Shown in pieces: positions 55,111 through 64,000 of a DNA stretch of 64,000 bases (its first letter is position 1; the number at the start of each line of letters is the position of its first letter). The stretch comes from Gammaproteobacteria bacterium. GTDB taxonomy: Bacteria > Pseudomonadota > Gammaproteobacteria > Acidiferrobacterales > Sulfurifustaceae. The notes beneath the pieces are model-generated. The model ran no database searches. It worked only from the letters and a program-made list of their open reading frames with translations, and was not told where the DNA came from. The stretch covers positions 1 through 64,000 of the forward strand of contig SCRL01000041.1 in the NCBI GenBank assembly GCA_004298065.1, read 5' to 3'. The position numbers and the translations under genes are program-made.

Positions 55111-56310
55111 ATGCGAATCGGCACCTACCAGCTGCAACAACAGGCCGTGAGCGCCATGCTCGACCAGCAGACGCGCCTCGCCAAAACCCAGCAGCAGGTG
55201 TCCACCGGCCAGCGGCTGGTGACGCCTTCCGACGATCCGGCCGCGGCGGCCCAGGCGCTCGATCTCGAGCGCATGCGCGAGACCCTGAAGCAGTACCAAA
55301 AAAACGCCGACATGGCGCGTAATCGCCTGAGTCTGGAGGAAAACGCGCTAACGAGCGTGGAGGATGTCGTCCTGCGCTTGCGTGAGCTCGCAATCCAGGG
55401 AAACAGCGGCACGCTGACGGCCACGGATCGTACGCAGATCGCGAGCGAAGCACGCGAGTTGCTGCGCCAGCTGGTAACGCTCGCTAACACGAGCGACGCC
55501 AACGGCGAGTTTCTGTTCGCAGGTTACAACGCTTCGACACAACCGTTCACCCAGGCCGCCAGCGGCACGGTGAGTTACGCCGGCGACAGCGGCAGCCGTT
55601 CGCTGCAGATCAGCGCCACGCGCCAGGTGGCGGCGGGCGACTCGGGGCAGGACGTGTTCCGCGCCATCCGCAACGGCAACGGCACGTTCGTCGTCGAGGC
55701 CGGCAGCGGCAATACCGGCACCGGCGTGATCGACCCGGGCAGCGTCACCGATCCGTCGTCCTGGGTGGCGGACACGTACACGCTTACGTTCCTGACCGCG
55801 ACCACCTACGAGGTGCGCGACAGCGCCAACAACCTGGAGGCCAGTGGTGCTTACTCGAGCGGCGGCGCCATCAGTTTCAACGGCATCCGCGTGTCGGTCA
55901 GCGGCACGCCGGCGGCCAGCGACAGCTTCACCATCGAGCCGAGTGCGAACCAGGACATCTTCACCACAGCGCTCAATTTGGTGACCACGCTCGAGGGCGT
56001 CACGACGACCAGCGCGGGGACCGCGGAGTTTCAAAACAACATGAACCGTTTCCTGTCGGATATCGACCAGGTGCAGAACCATCTGCTCGATTTCCGCGCG
56101 CGCGTCGGCGCGCGCCTGTCCGCCATCGACAGCCAGAAAGACATCAACGACAGCACCACGCTGACGCTGGACCAGTCGATCTCGCAGCTCAAGGATCTCG
56201 ACTACGCCGAGGCGATCAGCCGCCTGAACCTGCAACTCACCGGCCTGGAGGCGGCGCAGCAGTCGTTCGTGCGCATCCAGGGGCTGTCGCTGTTCAACTT
56301 CCTGCGTTGA
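55111..56310 (+). CDS. flgL: Flagellar hook-filament junction protein FlgL
   Basis: The 399-residue protein begins MRIGTYQLQQQAVSAMLDQQ and TRLAKTQQQVSTGQRLVTPS, with DPAAAAQALDLERMRETLKQ and the flagellin-like C terminus YAEAISRLNLQLTGLEAAQQ. It starts 4 bases after flgK. The domain between about 180 and 290 is an inserted variable region. It ends the basal-body gene run; the next gene starts 17 bases later. Confidence 0.95.
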   Translation: MRIGTYQLQQQAVSAMLDQQTRLAKTQQQVSTGQRLVTPSDDPAAAAQALDLERMRETLKQYQKNADMARNRLSLEENALTSVEDVVLRLRELAIQGNSGTLTATDRTQIASEARELLRQLVTLANTSDANGEFLFAGYNASTQPFTQAASGTVSYAGDSGSRSLQISATRQVAAGDSGQDVFRAIRNGNGTFVVEAGSGNTGTGVIDPGSVTDPSSWVADTYTLTFLTATTYEVRDSANNLEASGAYSSGGAISFNGIRVSVSGTPAASDSFTIEPSANQDIFTTALNLVTTLEGVTTTSAGTAEFQNNMNRFLSDIDQVQNHLLDFRARVGARLSAIDSQKDINDSTTLTLDQSISQLKDLDYAEAISRLNLQLTGLEAAQQSFVRIQGLSLFNFLR

Positions 56311-56327
56311 TACCTGACTGACACGCG

Positions 56328-56855
56328 ATGGAAACAGACATCGGGCGGTGGGAGCGCACGACGCGCGAACCGCCATCGTGGGACGAGCGTAATCGCGTAA
56401 TCGCCGCTTTCATCCCCGATGGCGCGTCCGTGCTCGACGTCGGCGCGGGACACGGGACATTGCGGTCTTATCTGGCACCCGGTTGCACGTACCAACCCAT
56501 GGATTGTGTACCCGGCACCCCGCAAACGATTCTGGTTGAGTTCAACAAGGGCCAGATTCCGGCGCTAGGGCGCACGTACGACGTTGTCGTGTGCAGCGGC
56601 ATCCTGGAGTACATCGACGATCCAGCCGGGTTCCTGCGCACCGTCAGCGGGTGGGGCGAGCGCGTGTTGATTTCCTACGTGACGCTGGAGAGCCAGCCGG
56701 ATATCGCGCGTCGCCGCGTCAACGGCTGGTTCAACGACTTGACCCGAACCGAACTCGAACGGCTCTTCGCGACGCTCGGTCTCGACGCCCGCCAGATCGC
56801 CGAATGGGGCGGTCAGGCGATTTACGCCATAACACGCGCACCGTGCGCATCCTGA
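56328..56855 (+). CDS. Class I SAM methyltransferase in the flagellar glycosylation block
   Basis: The 175-residue protein has the SAM-binding motif GASVLDVGAGHGTLRSYLAP (about 30-49) and YDVVVCSGILEYIDDPAGFL, as in sugar or lipid methyltransferases. It lies immediately after flgL on the same strand, and 15 bases before a glycosyltransferase gene, so it is probably in the same transcript. A role in modifying a flagellin glycan is inferred from position. Confidence 0.8.
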   Translation: METDIGRWERTTREPPSWDERNRVIAAFIPDGASVLDVGAGHGTLRSYLAPGCTYQPMDCVPGTPQTILVEFNKGQIPALGRTYDVVVCSGILEYIDDPAGFLRTVSGWGERVLISYVTLESQPDIARRRVNGWFNDLTRTELERLFATLGLDARQIAEWGGQAIYAITRAPCAS

Positions 56856-56870
56856 AGCGGGAGAACAAAC

Positions 56871-58376
56871 ATGCAATGTGCCATCATCATCCCCATCGGC
56901 CCCGGCCATCAGACGCTGGCCCAGGAGTGCGCGCAATCCGTACAGCGCGCGTTTCAGGAATCGCCCGGTCCATTCGACGACATCCTCGTCCTGACGGTGG
57001 ACGATTCCGAGGGCCGATATGGCCGCTCGCGCGCGCGGAACCAGGCGGTGCGACAGGCCGCGGAAGCCGGGGCGGAGTGGGTGTTTTTCCTCGATGCGGA
57101 CGACCTGTTATTGCCCGAAGCCTTCCGGCTCGTAGCGCCATATGTCGCACACCATGATGCGGTGTGGGGTGCGATCCTGGAGAACCAGTACGGCTCGAGC
57201 GAGATCGTCAAACGCGCACCCCAGGTTGACCACATCTACTCGCTGCGCCAGCTGCTCGACAATGATCCCGTTACGACACTGCAGATGGGGCATTTCGTAA
57301 AGACCCGTGTGGCGCTCGCGCATCCGTTCGACGAGTCGCTGGATACAGGCGAGGATTTCGATTACTACCTGCGCGTCTGGGAGACGCAGACTTGCGTCAA
57401 GGCGCCGCTGCCGCTGTTCGTCAATCGTCGCGGTGCGCACTCGACTGGACCGCGTTCGGCCAACGGCGTCCAGTGGCGTATCGCGGCCCACGAGGCGATG
57501 AACCGCGCCAAGGCACGGCTGGAGGCATCCGGTATTTACGGCCATGCGCTCATCGGCGTCCCGGCGGGCATGACGCATGTTTTCCGCGCCGATGCCACGA
57601 ACGCCGGCGACTGGTGGTCGCTGCCCGCGCACTACCTGCCGTTCGCAAACAAGGGCCATTTGCTCGACATTGCCGCGCTGCGGTCGGATACGCCGATGCA
57701 CCGCAACCTGGTCGTCGGCGGTGGAGGTTTGGTCAGCCCGCATTTTCCGCAGCTCGAACAATTGATGCGGCGGGTAGACATCCGCCTGATCGGTTGGGGG
57801 TTGGGACACAACATGAATGTGGACGTGGAAGCGGGCTACGTTGAACCCGAGGAGCTGCGCTACCCGCGTTACATGGAGCGTTTCGATCTGCTCGGCGTGC
57901 GCGATTGGGGCGCGCCGTACCGCTGGGTTCCGTGTGCGAGCTGTCTGCACCCGGCTTTTTCCCGTGACTACCCGATTAGGCACGAGATCGTCGTTTACGA
58001 GCACAAACGCATCCCGACCGGTATCGATGGCTTCCCGAAAATGACAAACGATACCGGCGACATCGTTGCGGCGCTCGAGTTTCTCGGCTCCGGAAGGCTC
58101 GTGTTGACCAACAGCTACCACGGCGCTTATTGGGCGACATTGCTCGGGCGGCAGGTGATCGCCTTCCCGTTCTCTTCGAAATTCTACGGGCTCAAACACC
58201 GCATCCCTTTGTGCCGTGCAGCCGAATGGGAGAAGCACGTGGCAGGATGCAAGGTATATCCAGAGGCGCTCATCGAGGGGCGCCGGGCGAACGTCGATTT
58301 CCTTTCCGACGTGGAACGTTTTCTGTTTGAGGATTCCGGCAGTGTCGCGGTGAAGCAGCGCGCCGCTATCGGTTAA
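56871..58376 (+). CDS. Fusion of a family-2-like glycosyltransferase with a pyruvyltransferase-like domain
   Basis: The 501-residue protein starts with a GT-A fold: CAIIIPIGPGHQTLAQECAQ, then VLTVDDSEGRYGRSRARNQA and the metal-binding WVFFLDADDLLLPEAFRLVA. The second half (about 270-490) resembles polysaccharide pyruvyl transferases (CsaB-like): LVVGGGGLVSPHFPQLEQLM, VRDWGAPYRWVPCASCLHPA and LVLTNSYHGAYWATLLGRQV. The fold calls are by motif only. Both activities would decorate a surface glycan, here probably on flagellin. It is convergent with the TPR genes, 32 bases away. Confidence 0.75.
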   Translation: MQCAIIIPIGPGHQTLAQECAQSVQRAFQESPGPFDDILVLTVDDSEGRYGRSRARNQAVRQAAEAGAEWVFFLDADDLLLPEAFRLVAPYVAHHDAVWGAILENQYGSSEIVKRAPQVDHIYSLRQLLDNDPVTTLQMGHFVKTRVALAHPFDESLDTGEDFDYYLRVWETQTCVKAPLPLFVNRRGAHSTGPRSANGVQWRIAAHEAMNRAKARLEASGIYGHALIGVPAGMTHVFRADATNAGDWWSLPAHYLPFANKGHLLDIAALRSDTPMHRNLVVGGGGLVSPHFPQLEQLMRRVDIRLIGWGLGHNMNVDVEAGYVEPEELRYPRYMERFDLLGVRDWGAPYRWVPCASCLHPAFSRDYPIRHEIVVYEHKRIPTGIDGFPKMTNDTGDIVAALEFLGSGRLVLTNSYHGAYWATLLGRQVIAFPFSSKFYGLKHRIPLCRAAEWEKHVAGCKVYPEALIEGRRANVDFLSDVERFLFEDSGSVAVKQRAAIG

Positions 58377-58408
58377 AGACAGGGAGCGCGCAACAAACGG
58401 GGAAATCG

Positions 58409-60136
58409 CTATCCGCGCAGCCGGGCAGCGACCTGCGCAAGCACCGTAGACCAGGTCCCCGACGCGGATTGCCTGAGGAGTCGGAGACTCGGATACCAGG
58501 GCGTGTCGTCGCTCCCAAGCAGCCAGCGCCAGTCGGGCGAATGCGGCAGCAGCACCCATGTGGCAACGCCCAGCGCGCCGGCCAGATGTACCGTGGCGTT
58601 GTCGATGCTGATCACAAGGTCGAGCGCCGCGATCTGCGCGGCGAAGTCGTCGAGGTCGGTGAGTGGGTTGGAATCATCCCAGTGGTGCACGTCGATGCCG
58701 AGGCGCTCCTTCACAAACCGCCGTTCGGCGACGGTATCGCCGTACTGCAGGTTGACGAAATGCACTCCCGGCGCAGCCAGAATATCTTCCCACTCGGTGA
58801 GCGCAATGGACCGTAGCCGCTGTTGCGCGCCGGTGCGCCCGCCGCGCCAAGAGATGCCGATTTTCGGGCCCGAGCCAAGCGATGCACAACGCTCACCCCA
58901 TTTGGCAAGGTGATCGGGATGGGGTTGCAGGTATCCCTCAATGCGGGGAAAGCTTGCAGCATTGGGCCGCAGATAGCGTGGCAGGTCGCCCATCGCGGCC
59001 TGGAAATCGAATGCCCCCAAGGCGGCGATTCGCGCCGTCGTGTCCTCGCGCGCTCCCTTTTCGACTTTGCCACCGACGACCTCCGCAGCGGGAAAGGAGC
59101 GCTGGAATAGTGGTGCGAGACGGCTGTCGCACTCGATCACGACGCGTCCGGCCGAGTGCAGCAGATCCGGGAAACACGAGGCAAACATGATTTCATCGCC
59201 CACCCCCTGTTCCGCGTAGAGCAGCAGGCGCTTGCCCTCGATCGGGCTGCCATCCCACAGTGGCCAAGGAAAATGGCGGCGCGGGGTGTGATGCGCCACG
59301 AAACGGCAGTCGTATTCAGCCCAACCGCGCGCGAAATCGCCCGCAAGCAACAGGGTGCTGGCACGGTTCAGGCGGGCATCCGCGTCGTCGGGCGACAGCG
59401 AAATCGCGCTGTCGTAGCAGCGCAGGGCGTCGCTCAATTCGTTTCGGTCCTGATGCAGGATGCCGAGGTTGAACCAGGCCTCGGCATACTCCGGCCGGAG
59501 CGCGAGAGCGCGGTCGAGACACGCCCGTGCTTCGTCGTGGCGACCTTGCGCCCGAAAACTAGCAGACAGGTGATTCAGCGCCGGAGCGTGGTCAGGTACT
59601 TTCGCAAGTGCAGCACGTGCGTGGCGCTCGGCTTCCAGCGGTTCGTCGAGCGCGTTCAGCACGCAGGCGAGGTTTGTATTTGCCAACAGGTGCTCGGCAT
59701 CCCGTGCCAGTGCTTTGCAAAAGGCGTCGCGTGCCTCGTCCAGGAGGTCGAGGGCCTGGAACGAAACGCCGAGATTGTTCCATACATCCGCCGACGGCGC
59801 GCGCACCGCCAGCCGTTCGAAGCAGAGTATTGCCTGGTCGTGCGCACCGGTGTTTTGGCGGGCAATGCCCAGGTTGTACAGCGCACTGTCGTGTCGCGGC
59901 TGCTTCGCGAGTACGCGCTCGAGCAGCGCGATGGCTTCCGCAGGCATGCCACGCTGCAGGCGCAGTGTGCCCAGCAGATAGAGCGCATCGACATGGTCAG
60001 GCGCCTGTGCGAGTACCTCAAGGTAGCCCGTCTCGGCGCCGATCCAGTCGTTGTGCTGGTGCCGTTGCCAGGATTCGGCGAGTCGCTGTTCAATCTCCGG
60101 TCGGCGACCGTTGGCCGCGGCGGCACGACGTTTCAT
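58409..60136 (-). CDS. TPR protein with C-terminal glycosyltransferase-9-like domain
   Basis: The 575-residue product starts MKRRAAAANGRRPEIEQRLA at 60136, where ATG overlaps the previous stop (ATGA). TPR repeats fill residues about 20-300 (AEAWFNLGILHQDRNELSDA). A GT-B domain follows: LLLYAEQGVGDEIMFASCFP, IGISWRGGRTGAQQRLRSIA and LVISIDNATVHLAGALGVAT, as in heptosyltransferase-like, TPR-linked glycosyltransferases. Longer forms of this frame open at 60430 but run through the neighbouring gene. Together with the next gene it makes a three-module set. Confidence 0.85.
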   Translation of the reverse strand: MKRRAAAANGRRPEIEQRLAESWQRHQHNDWIGAETGYLEVLAQAPDHVDALYLLGTLRLQRGMPAEAIALLERVLAKQPRHDSALYNLGIARQNTGAHDQAILCFERLAVRAPSADVWNNLGVSFQALDLLDEARDAFCKALARDAEHLLANTNLACVLNALDEPLEAERHARAALAKVPDHAPALNHLSASFRAQGRHDEARACLDRALALRPEYAEAWFNLGILHQDRNELSDALRCYDSAISLSPDDADARLNRASTLLLAGDFARGWAEYDCRFVAHHTPRRHFPWPLWDGSPIEGKRLLLYAEQGVGDEIMFASCFPDLLHSAGRVVIECDSRLAPLFQRSFPAAEVVGGKVEKGAREDTTARIAALGAFDFQAAMGDLPRYLRPNAASFPRIEGYLQPHPDHLAKWGERCASLGSGPKIGISWRGGRTGAQQRLRSIALTEWEDILAAPGVHFVNLQYGDTVAERRFVKERLGIDVHHWDDSNPLTDLDDFAAQIAALDLVISIDNATVHLAGALGVATWVLLPHSPDWRWLLGSDDTPWYPSLRLLRQSASGTWSTVLAQVAARLRG

Positions 60137-63100
60137 GGCCGCGCACCGACACCGGTTTGTTGTCGCAATGCGGCACTTACCGCGGCGATCGCGGTTTCCC
60201 AATCGTCGGCACGGCCCTGGCGAAACAGCCGCGCGCTCGGATACCACGGGCTGTCCGCGCGTGCGAGCTGCCAGCGCCAGTCGGGCGCGAAGGGCGTCAA
60301 TACCCATACGGGCACGCTGAGCGCGCCGGCCATGTGCGCGGTGGAGTTGGCGACGGTGATAACAAGATCGAGCGCTGTAGTCAGCGCGGCGAACTCGTCC
60401 AGGTCGGAGAGCGGGTTGACGTTCTCCCAATGGTGTACGTCAATTCCGAGCTGGTTACGGACGTGCTGTCGTTCCACCCCGGTGTCGCCATATTGCAGGT
60501 TGACGAAGTGCACACCGGGAACCGTGAGCAGCTCGCCGCACGACGCGAGCGGAATCGAGCGACGCGTACGCTGCGCCGTCGCCGAGCCGCCACGCCAGGA
60601 AAATCCGATCTTGGGCCCATCTCCCAGACACGCCAGCCGCTCACGCCAAGCTGCCACGCGCCGGGTATCGGCACGCAAATAACCCCCGTGCGCCGGAAAG
60701 TACTCCGGGGCGAGACGCAGGAAACGCGGCAGGCTGCCGAGAGGGCATTGGAAATCGATGTGTCCGGCTCGCGGCAGCCAGAGTTGCGCGTTCTCGCGTT
60801 GGCCATCGACGACCTCGACACCGATCACCTCGACGTCGGGGAAGGAACGGCGGAACAGCTCAACCAGACGGCGGTCGCATGTCAGGACGCAGCGTTTTGC
60901 GGTGCGAACGATCTCCGGGAGACAGGAGGCAAACATGATTTCATCGCCGACGCCTTGCTCGGCGTGAATAAGGATGCTCTTTCCCGCCAGCGGGCTACCG
61001 TCCCAGGCGGGAAGCGGAAGTGGCTGTCCCAGCGCCGGGTTCACCTGAAAACGCCATTCGTATCCCTCCCACCCCGGCGCGAAATCGCCGGCCAGAAGAT
61101 GCGCGAGCCCCAGGTTGTGATGTGCCTTGGCATGTTCGGGATCGCGCGCCAGCGCGGCGCGAAAGCATTCGATGGCGCGGGCGGGGTTGCCGGCTTCGAG
61201 ATGGCTGACGCCGAGGAAATTCTGCGCTTCCACCAACTCCGGGCGGCGCACTACGGCCTGTTCACCGTGCAAGATGGCTTCCTCGATTTTTCCAGACTGG
61301 CACAACACATGGCCGAGGCTGGCCTGCGCCTCCGGGTAATCGGGCCGAAGCGCCAGTGCTCGTCGATAGCATTCAGCTGCCGGTTCCCATTCATCGTGTC
61401 GTTCGTGGACATTGCCTAGATTGACGAGCGCCTCGGGGTAGTCGGGGCGGAACCCGAGAGCGTCGCGAAAACAGCGTTCGGCATCTTCGTGCAGGGATTT
61501 TTCCTGTAACGCGACGCCGAGGTTGTTGTGGCCCTCGGCGAAGGTAGGGCAAAGCGCAATGGCTTTGCGGAAATGCGCGATGGCCTCGTCGAGTCGGTCC
61601 TGATTCTGCAGCGCGATGGCGAGATTGCCGTGGGTGTCCGGATGGTTCGGGCGCGCCACGGCCGCGCGCTGAAGCAACTCCACGGCATTCATCCACCGTC
61701 CATTTTGGGCTTTCAGCGAGCCGAGGAGATAGAGCGCTTGCGGATGTTCCGGTTCCTGCGTGAGGACGGCACGATAAATCGTTTCCGCTTGAACAAGCTC
61801 GCCAGCGCGGTGGAGCTTGAGAGCGCGATCGGCTTCGGCATCTGCATCGAAAGCGGGGGATGTCGCTGTCACGGAGTGACGCGGTGTGGGTTCTGCCGAT
61901 TCGCACGCCGGGTTCTTTTTTGCGAGCGTAGCCAGCGCCTGCGCCACCGCACGCACGACACTCTCCCAGTCGCCGCGCCGCGGTTGGCGGAAAAGCCGCA
62001 CGCTTGGGTACCACGGGCTGTCTTCGCGCCCGAGTAGCCAGCGCCAGTCGGGGGAGAAAGGCAGGAGTATCCAGGTGGGTTTTCCGAGCGTGGCGGCGAG
62101 ATGCGCCACGGCCGTGTCCACGCTGATGACAAGATCGAGGTTGGCGATCGCCGCCGCGGTCGCGGTGAAATCGGAAAATTGCGATCCAAGCTCGGCGAGA
62201 TTGAGCGAGGCGCCGTGCTGACGGATCTCCGCATTGCGTCCTTTTTGCAAGCTCAACAGCTTCACGCCGTTCACAGCAGCAAGCGGCGCAAGCTGGGAAA
62301 GAGCCATCGAGCGTTGGCGATCGCCTCGATGATCGGGATTGCCGGCCCACACCAGACCGACCTTGAGGTCTGACAGTGGGCCGAGACGGGCAGCCCACGG
62401 CCGTAACTCGCCGGGATCGACGGTCAACGCAGGCGGCGTGGGGACGGTGTCGAGGGTCGTGCCGAAAAATCCGGGCAAACTCAAAAGCGGTGCGTGCAGG
62501 TCGAAGCGCGCGGCGACGCGCGCGTCGTCCTCGCGCACGACGAGCCGGTCGATGCCGGGAAAGCCGTGCAGCAGGCGCGCGAGCGGTCGTTGGCATTCAA
62601 AAACGATTTCCATCGCATCGCCCACGCGTGTCTTGACGAGCGGCAGGTAACGCGCGAACTGGATCGTGTCACCGAGCCCCTGTTCGGCATGCACCAGCAG
62701 GCGTTGGCCCGGATGCACGGTGCCGTCCCAGCGCGGTTGGCGAAACGGCCGTTCAAGCTCGGGGTTGGTGCGAAAGCGCCATTCGTAATCGTGCCAGGCT
62801 TTGGGAAAGTGTCCGCTGAGCAACTCGACGATGGAGAGATTCCAGTTGAGCTCGGCGTCTTCCGGCGCGCGCGCGAGTCCCAGGCGAAGCGCCTCGAACA
62901 CCGCATCTATTTTTCCTTCGTCGAGATAACAATTGCCGAGCACGCCATAGGTCTTGACGAGACCGGGATTGAGTGCGAGCGCGCGCTTGGCGTGCTCGAT
63001 AGCGGATTCGGGATCGCCGTGATGCCGTAGCGCACGGGCGAGATTACTGTGGGCCTCGGCATAGTCGGGCCGGAGCGCAAGCGCGCGCCGGAGGCATGCG

Positions 63101-63576
63101 ATCGCTTCATCCAGTCTGCCCTGGTCCTGACGCACGATGCCGAGATTGTTGTGTGCGTCTGCGTAATCGGGTTTGAAGGCAAGCGCCCGTTCGAGAGCGG
63201 CGGCGGCTTCAGGGATCAATTTTTGGCGATAGCGGCAAAGCCCCAGGTTGCTCAGGGCCTCGGGAAAGTCCGGGTGCCGCCGCAATGCGCGCTCGTACTG
63301 CACCGCCGCTTCGGCGAGACGGCCGAGATGAAACAGCGCCAGGCCGTAGTTGTTGCAGGCGTCTGCGTTGGCCGAATCGAGGCGCGCGGCTTGTTCGAGC
63401 AGTTCGGCCGCGCGTGCGTGTTCGCCCCGTTGCAACGCGAGACAGCCGAGCAGGAACAGGGCGTCGGGTTGCTGCGGTCGTTCCCGCAGGATCTCGCGAT
63501 ACACCGGCTCGGCAACATGCAACTGGCCCGCCATATGTTGCTGGCGGGCGGCTTGTAACCGGTTTTCCCAGGTCAT
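60133..63576 (-). CDS. Double TPR-glycosyltransferase (two tandem modules)
   Basis: The 1147-residue protein contains two successive units, each a TPR array followed by a GT-9-like domain. Unit 1 (about 1-555) has LLVHAEQGLGDTIQFARYLP and LVISVDTAVAHLAATLGKPT. After a linker at about 555-580, unit 2 (about 580-1147) has ILIHAEQGVGDEIMFASCLP and LVITVANSTAHMAGALSVPV. Each unit also ends with a PDWRW...SPWYPS motif. Unit 2 has Ala where unit 1 has the Asp of VDTAVAH, a possible loss of a key residue. A sigma-54 promoter precedes the gene, and the downstream partner is translationally coupled. Confidence 0.87.
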   Translation of the reverse strand: MTWENRLQAARQQHMAGQLHVAEPVYREILRERPQQPDALFLLGCLALQRGEHARAAELLEQAARLDSANADACNNYGLALFHLGRLAEAAVQYERALRRHPDFPEALSNLGLCRYRQKLIPEAAAALERALAFKPDYADAHNNLGIVRQDQGRLDEAIACLRRALALRPDYAEAHSNLARALRHHGDPESAIEHAKRALALNPGLVKTYGVLGNCYLDEGKIDAVFEALRLGLARAPEDAELNWNLSIVELLSGHFPKAWHDYEWRFRTNPELERPFRQPRWDGTVHPGQRLLVHAEQGLGDTIQFARYLPLVKTRVGDAMEIVFECQRPLARLLHGFPGIDRLVVREDDARVAARFDLHAPLLSLPGFFGTTLDTVPTPPALTVDPGELRPWAARLGPLSDLKVGLVWAGNPDHRGDRQRSMALSQLAPLAAVNGVKLLSLQKGRNAEIRQHGASLNLAELGSQFSDFTATAAAIANLDLVISVDTAVAHLAATLGKPTWILLPFSPDWRWLLGREDSPWYPSVRLFRQPRRGDWESVVRAVAQALATLAKKNPACESAEPTPRHSVTATSPAFDADAEADRALKLHRAGELVQAETIYRAVLTQEPEHPQALYLLGSLKAQNGRWMNAVELLQRAAVARPNHPDTHGNLAIALQNQDRLDEAIAHFRKAIALCPTFAEGHNNLGVALQEKSLHEDAERCFRDALGFRPDYPEALVNLGNVHERHDEWEPAAECYRRALALRPDYPEAQASLGHVLCQSGKIEEAILHGEQAVVRRPELVEAQNFLGVSHLEAGNPARAIECFRAALARDPEHAKAHHNLGLAHLLAGDFAPGWEGYEWRFQVNPALGQPLPLPAWDGSPLAGKSILIHAEQGVGDEIMFASCLPEIVRTAKRCVLTCDRRLVELFRRSFPDVEVIGVEVVDGQRENAQLWLPRAGHIDFQCPLGSLPRFLRLAPEYFPAHGGYLRADTRRVAAWRERLACLGDGPKIGFSWRGGSATAQRTRRSIPLASCGELLTVPGVHFVNLQYGDTGVERQHVRNQLGIDVHHWENVNPLSDLDEFAALTTALDLVITVANSTAHMAGALSVPVWVLTPFAPDWRWQLARADSPWYPSARLFRQGRADDWETAIAAVSAALRQQTGVGARP

Positions 63577-63626
63577 TTCGGGGCGTCTCGCGGCATTTCG
63601 TGTCCACCGGATTTGTTGTCTGATTT

Positions 63627-63642
63627 AGCAATCCGCATGCCA
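63627..63642 (-). promoter_or_regulatory. Sigma-54 promoter of the TPR-glycosyltransferase operon
   Basis: On the minus strand TGGCATGCGGATTGCT has GG and GC exactly 10 bases apart and differs from the RpoN consensus at one position. Transcription would start near 63616, about 40 bases before the first gene. Confidence 0.75.
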
Positions 63643-63736
63643 TGCCTTTCGGTTCCGCTGCATGGCTAAGTCATTGAATCGGAAACCGAAGCGCGCGGCA
63701 GGCCCGCGTTCCCGGGCGTCAAATTTCCATCATGGC

Positions 63737-63764
63737 TAAAGTTTTCCGTCGCGCATCCCGATAC
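63737..63764 (+). promoter_or_regulatory. Sigma-28 promoter of the flagellin gene
   Basis: TAAAGTTT (63737-63744) is exact and CCCGATAC (63757-63764) matches GCCGATAA at 6 of 8 positions, with a 12-base spacer. The leader before the flagellin ATG would be about 120 bases. The remaining bases between 63577 and 63889 hold no gene. Confidence 0.75.
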
Positions 63765-63773
63765 ACCCTGCAA

Positions 63774-63791
63774 CCGGCAGATCCCTGCCGG
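63774..63791 (+). promoter_or_regulatory. Hairpin in the flagellin leader
   Basis: CCGGCAG (63774-63780) and CTGCCGG (63785-63791) form a perfect stem at the predicted 5' end of the transcript. A second stem (TCGCCC/GGGCGA near 63796-63815) follows. Such structures often stabilise abundant flagellin mRNA. Confidence 0.5.
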
Positions 63792-63889
63792 TGGTTCGCC
63801 CCCTAATGTGGGCGAGATGAACGGTTATCCCCGTTCCCGCACGGCGGCAACGCCGGCGGCGAACCGGGGCTCAAATAGGAGATATCACA

Positions 63890-64000
63890 ATGGCTTTGAT
63901 GGTTAATACCAACGTCGCTGCGCTGAATGCGCAGCGCAACCTCGGGAAAACAGGCGGCGAACTGAACGTTTCGCTGCAGCGTCTGTCCTCGGGCCTGCGC
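63890..64000 (+). CDS. fliC: Flagellin (3' end outside the window)
   Basis: The 37 visible residues begin MALMVNTNVAALNAQRNLGK and continue TGGELNVSLQRLSSGLR, the conserved D0 start of bacterial flagellins. AGGAGA lies 8 bases before the ATG. The gene is led by a sigma-28 promoter and stands next to glycosylation genes. Confidence 0.95.
   Translation, partial: MALMVNTNVAALNAQRNLGKTGGELNVSLQRLSSGLR

Noticed and set aside
53037-55124. Minus-strand frame of 695 codons antisense to flgK
   Set aside because: Shadow of the periodic codon use in flgK; no ribosome site or recognisable domain.

Overview
The window is chromosomal DNA of a high-GC gammaproteobacterium. The gloB / yafS-like methyltransferase / rnhA / dnaQ order, the clpX-lon-hup order and gltX beside tRNA genes support this. 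A polar-type flagellar system with sigma-54 and sigma-28 promoter signatures fits too. The genus cannot be fixed from sequence alone. The sulfite-exporter-like TauE protein and the cytochrome c' hint at sulfur or nitrogen chemistry but do not prove it.

Layout. 1-6.9 kb: proteostasis genes (clpX 3' part, lon with a heat-shock-type promoter, HU, tRNA-Val, tRNA-Asp, a PpiD homologue lacking its parvulin domain) and fabI. 7.1-13.7 kb: a four-gene peptide-type ABC importer with a membrane-anchored binding protein and a fused double ATPase. 13.7-19.2 kb: mltD, gloB, methyltransferase, rnhA and dnaQ, with an AT-rich membrane-protein gene wedged between the last two. 19.2-25.4 kb: a Crp/Fnr regulator, TauE, an MBL-fold protein with an altered metal site, cytochrome c', an ABC-2 exporter, a degenerate GGDEF-like protein and a small AbrB-like protein.

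25.4-36.9 kb: an 11.5-kb integrated element in a tRNA-Val(CAC) gene. It is bounded by perfect 46-bp direct repeats and has an integrase plus an excisionase-like gene at the right end, and paired putative integrase arm sites near both ends. Its genes look like a reduced podovirus or phage satellite: a helicase-like replication ATPase, a T7 gp18-like small terminase candidate, a scaffold-like protein, and a T7 gp14-like internal virion protein. No portal, capsid, tail or large terminase is present. There is also a second short tyrosine recombinase and several unknown small genes. This is the strongest candidate here for an undescribed system.

37-39 kb: gltX, tRNA-Ala, a 19-bp-armed inverted repeat and tRNA-Glu. 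39.1-44.7 kb: signalling genes (GAF-like, HDOD, a soluble chemoreceptor fused to a PhnD-like ligand domain behind a perfect sigma-28 promoter, PilZ) and flgN-flgM. 44.7-56.3 kb: flgA divergent from flgBCDEFGHIJKL, each side behind a sigma-54 promoter. 56.3-64 kb: a probable flagellin-glycosylation block (methyltransferase, a glycosyltransferase/pyruvyltransferase-like fusion, and two TPR-glycosyltransferase genes carrying three homologous modules behind a sigma-54 promoter), then the start of a flagellin gene behind a sigma-28 promoter.
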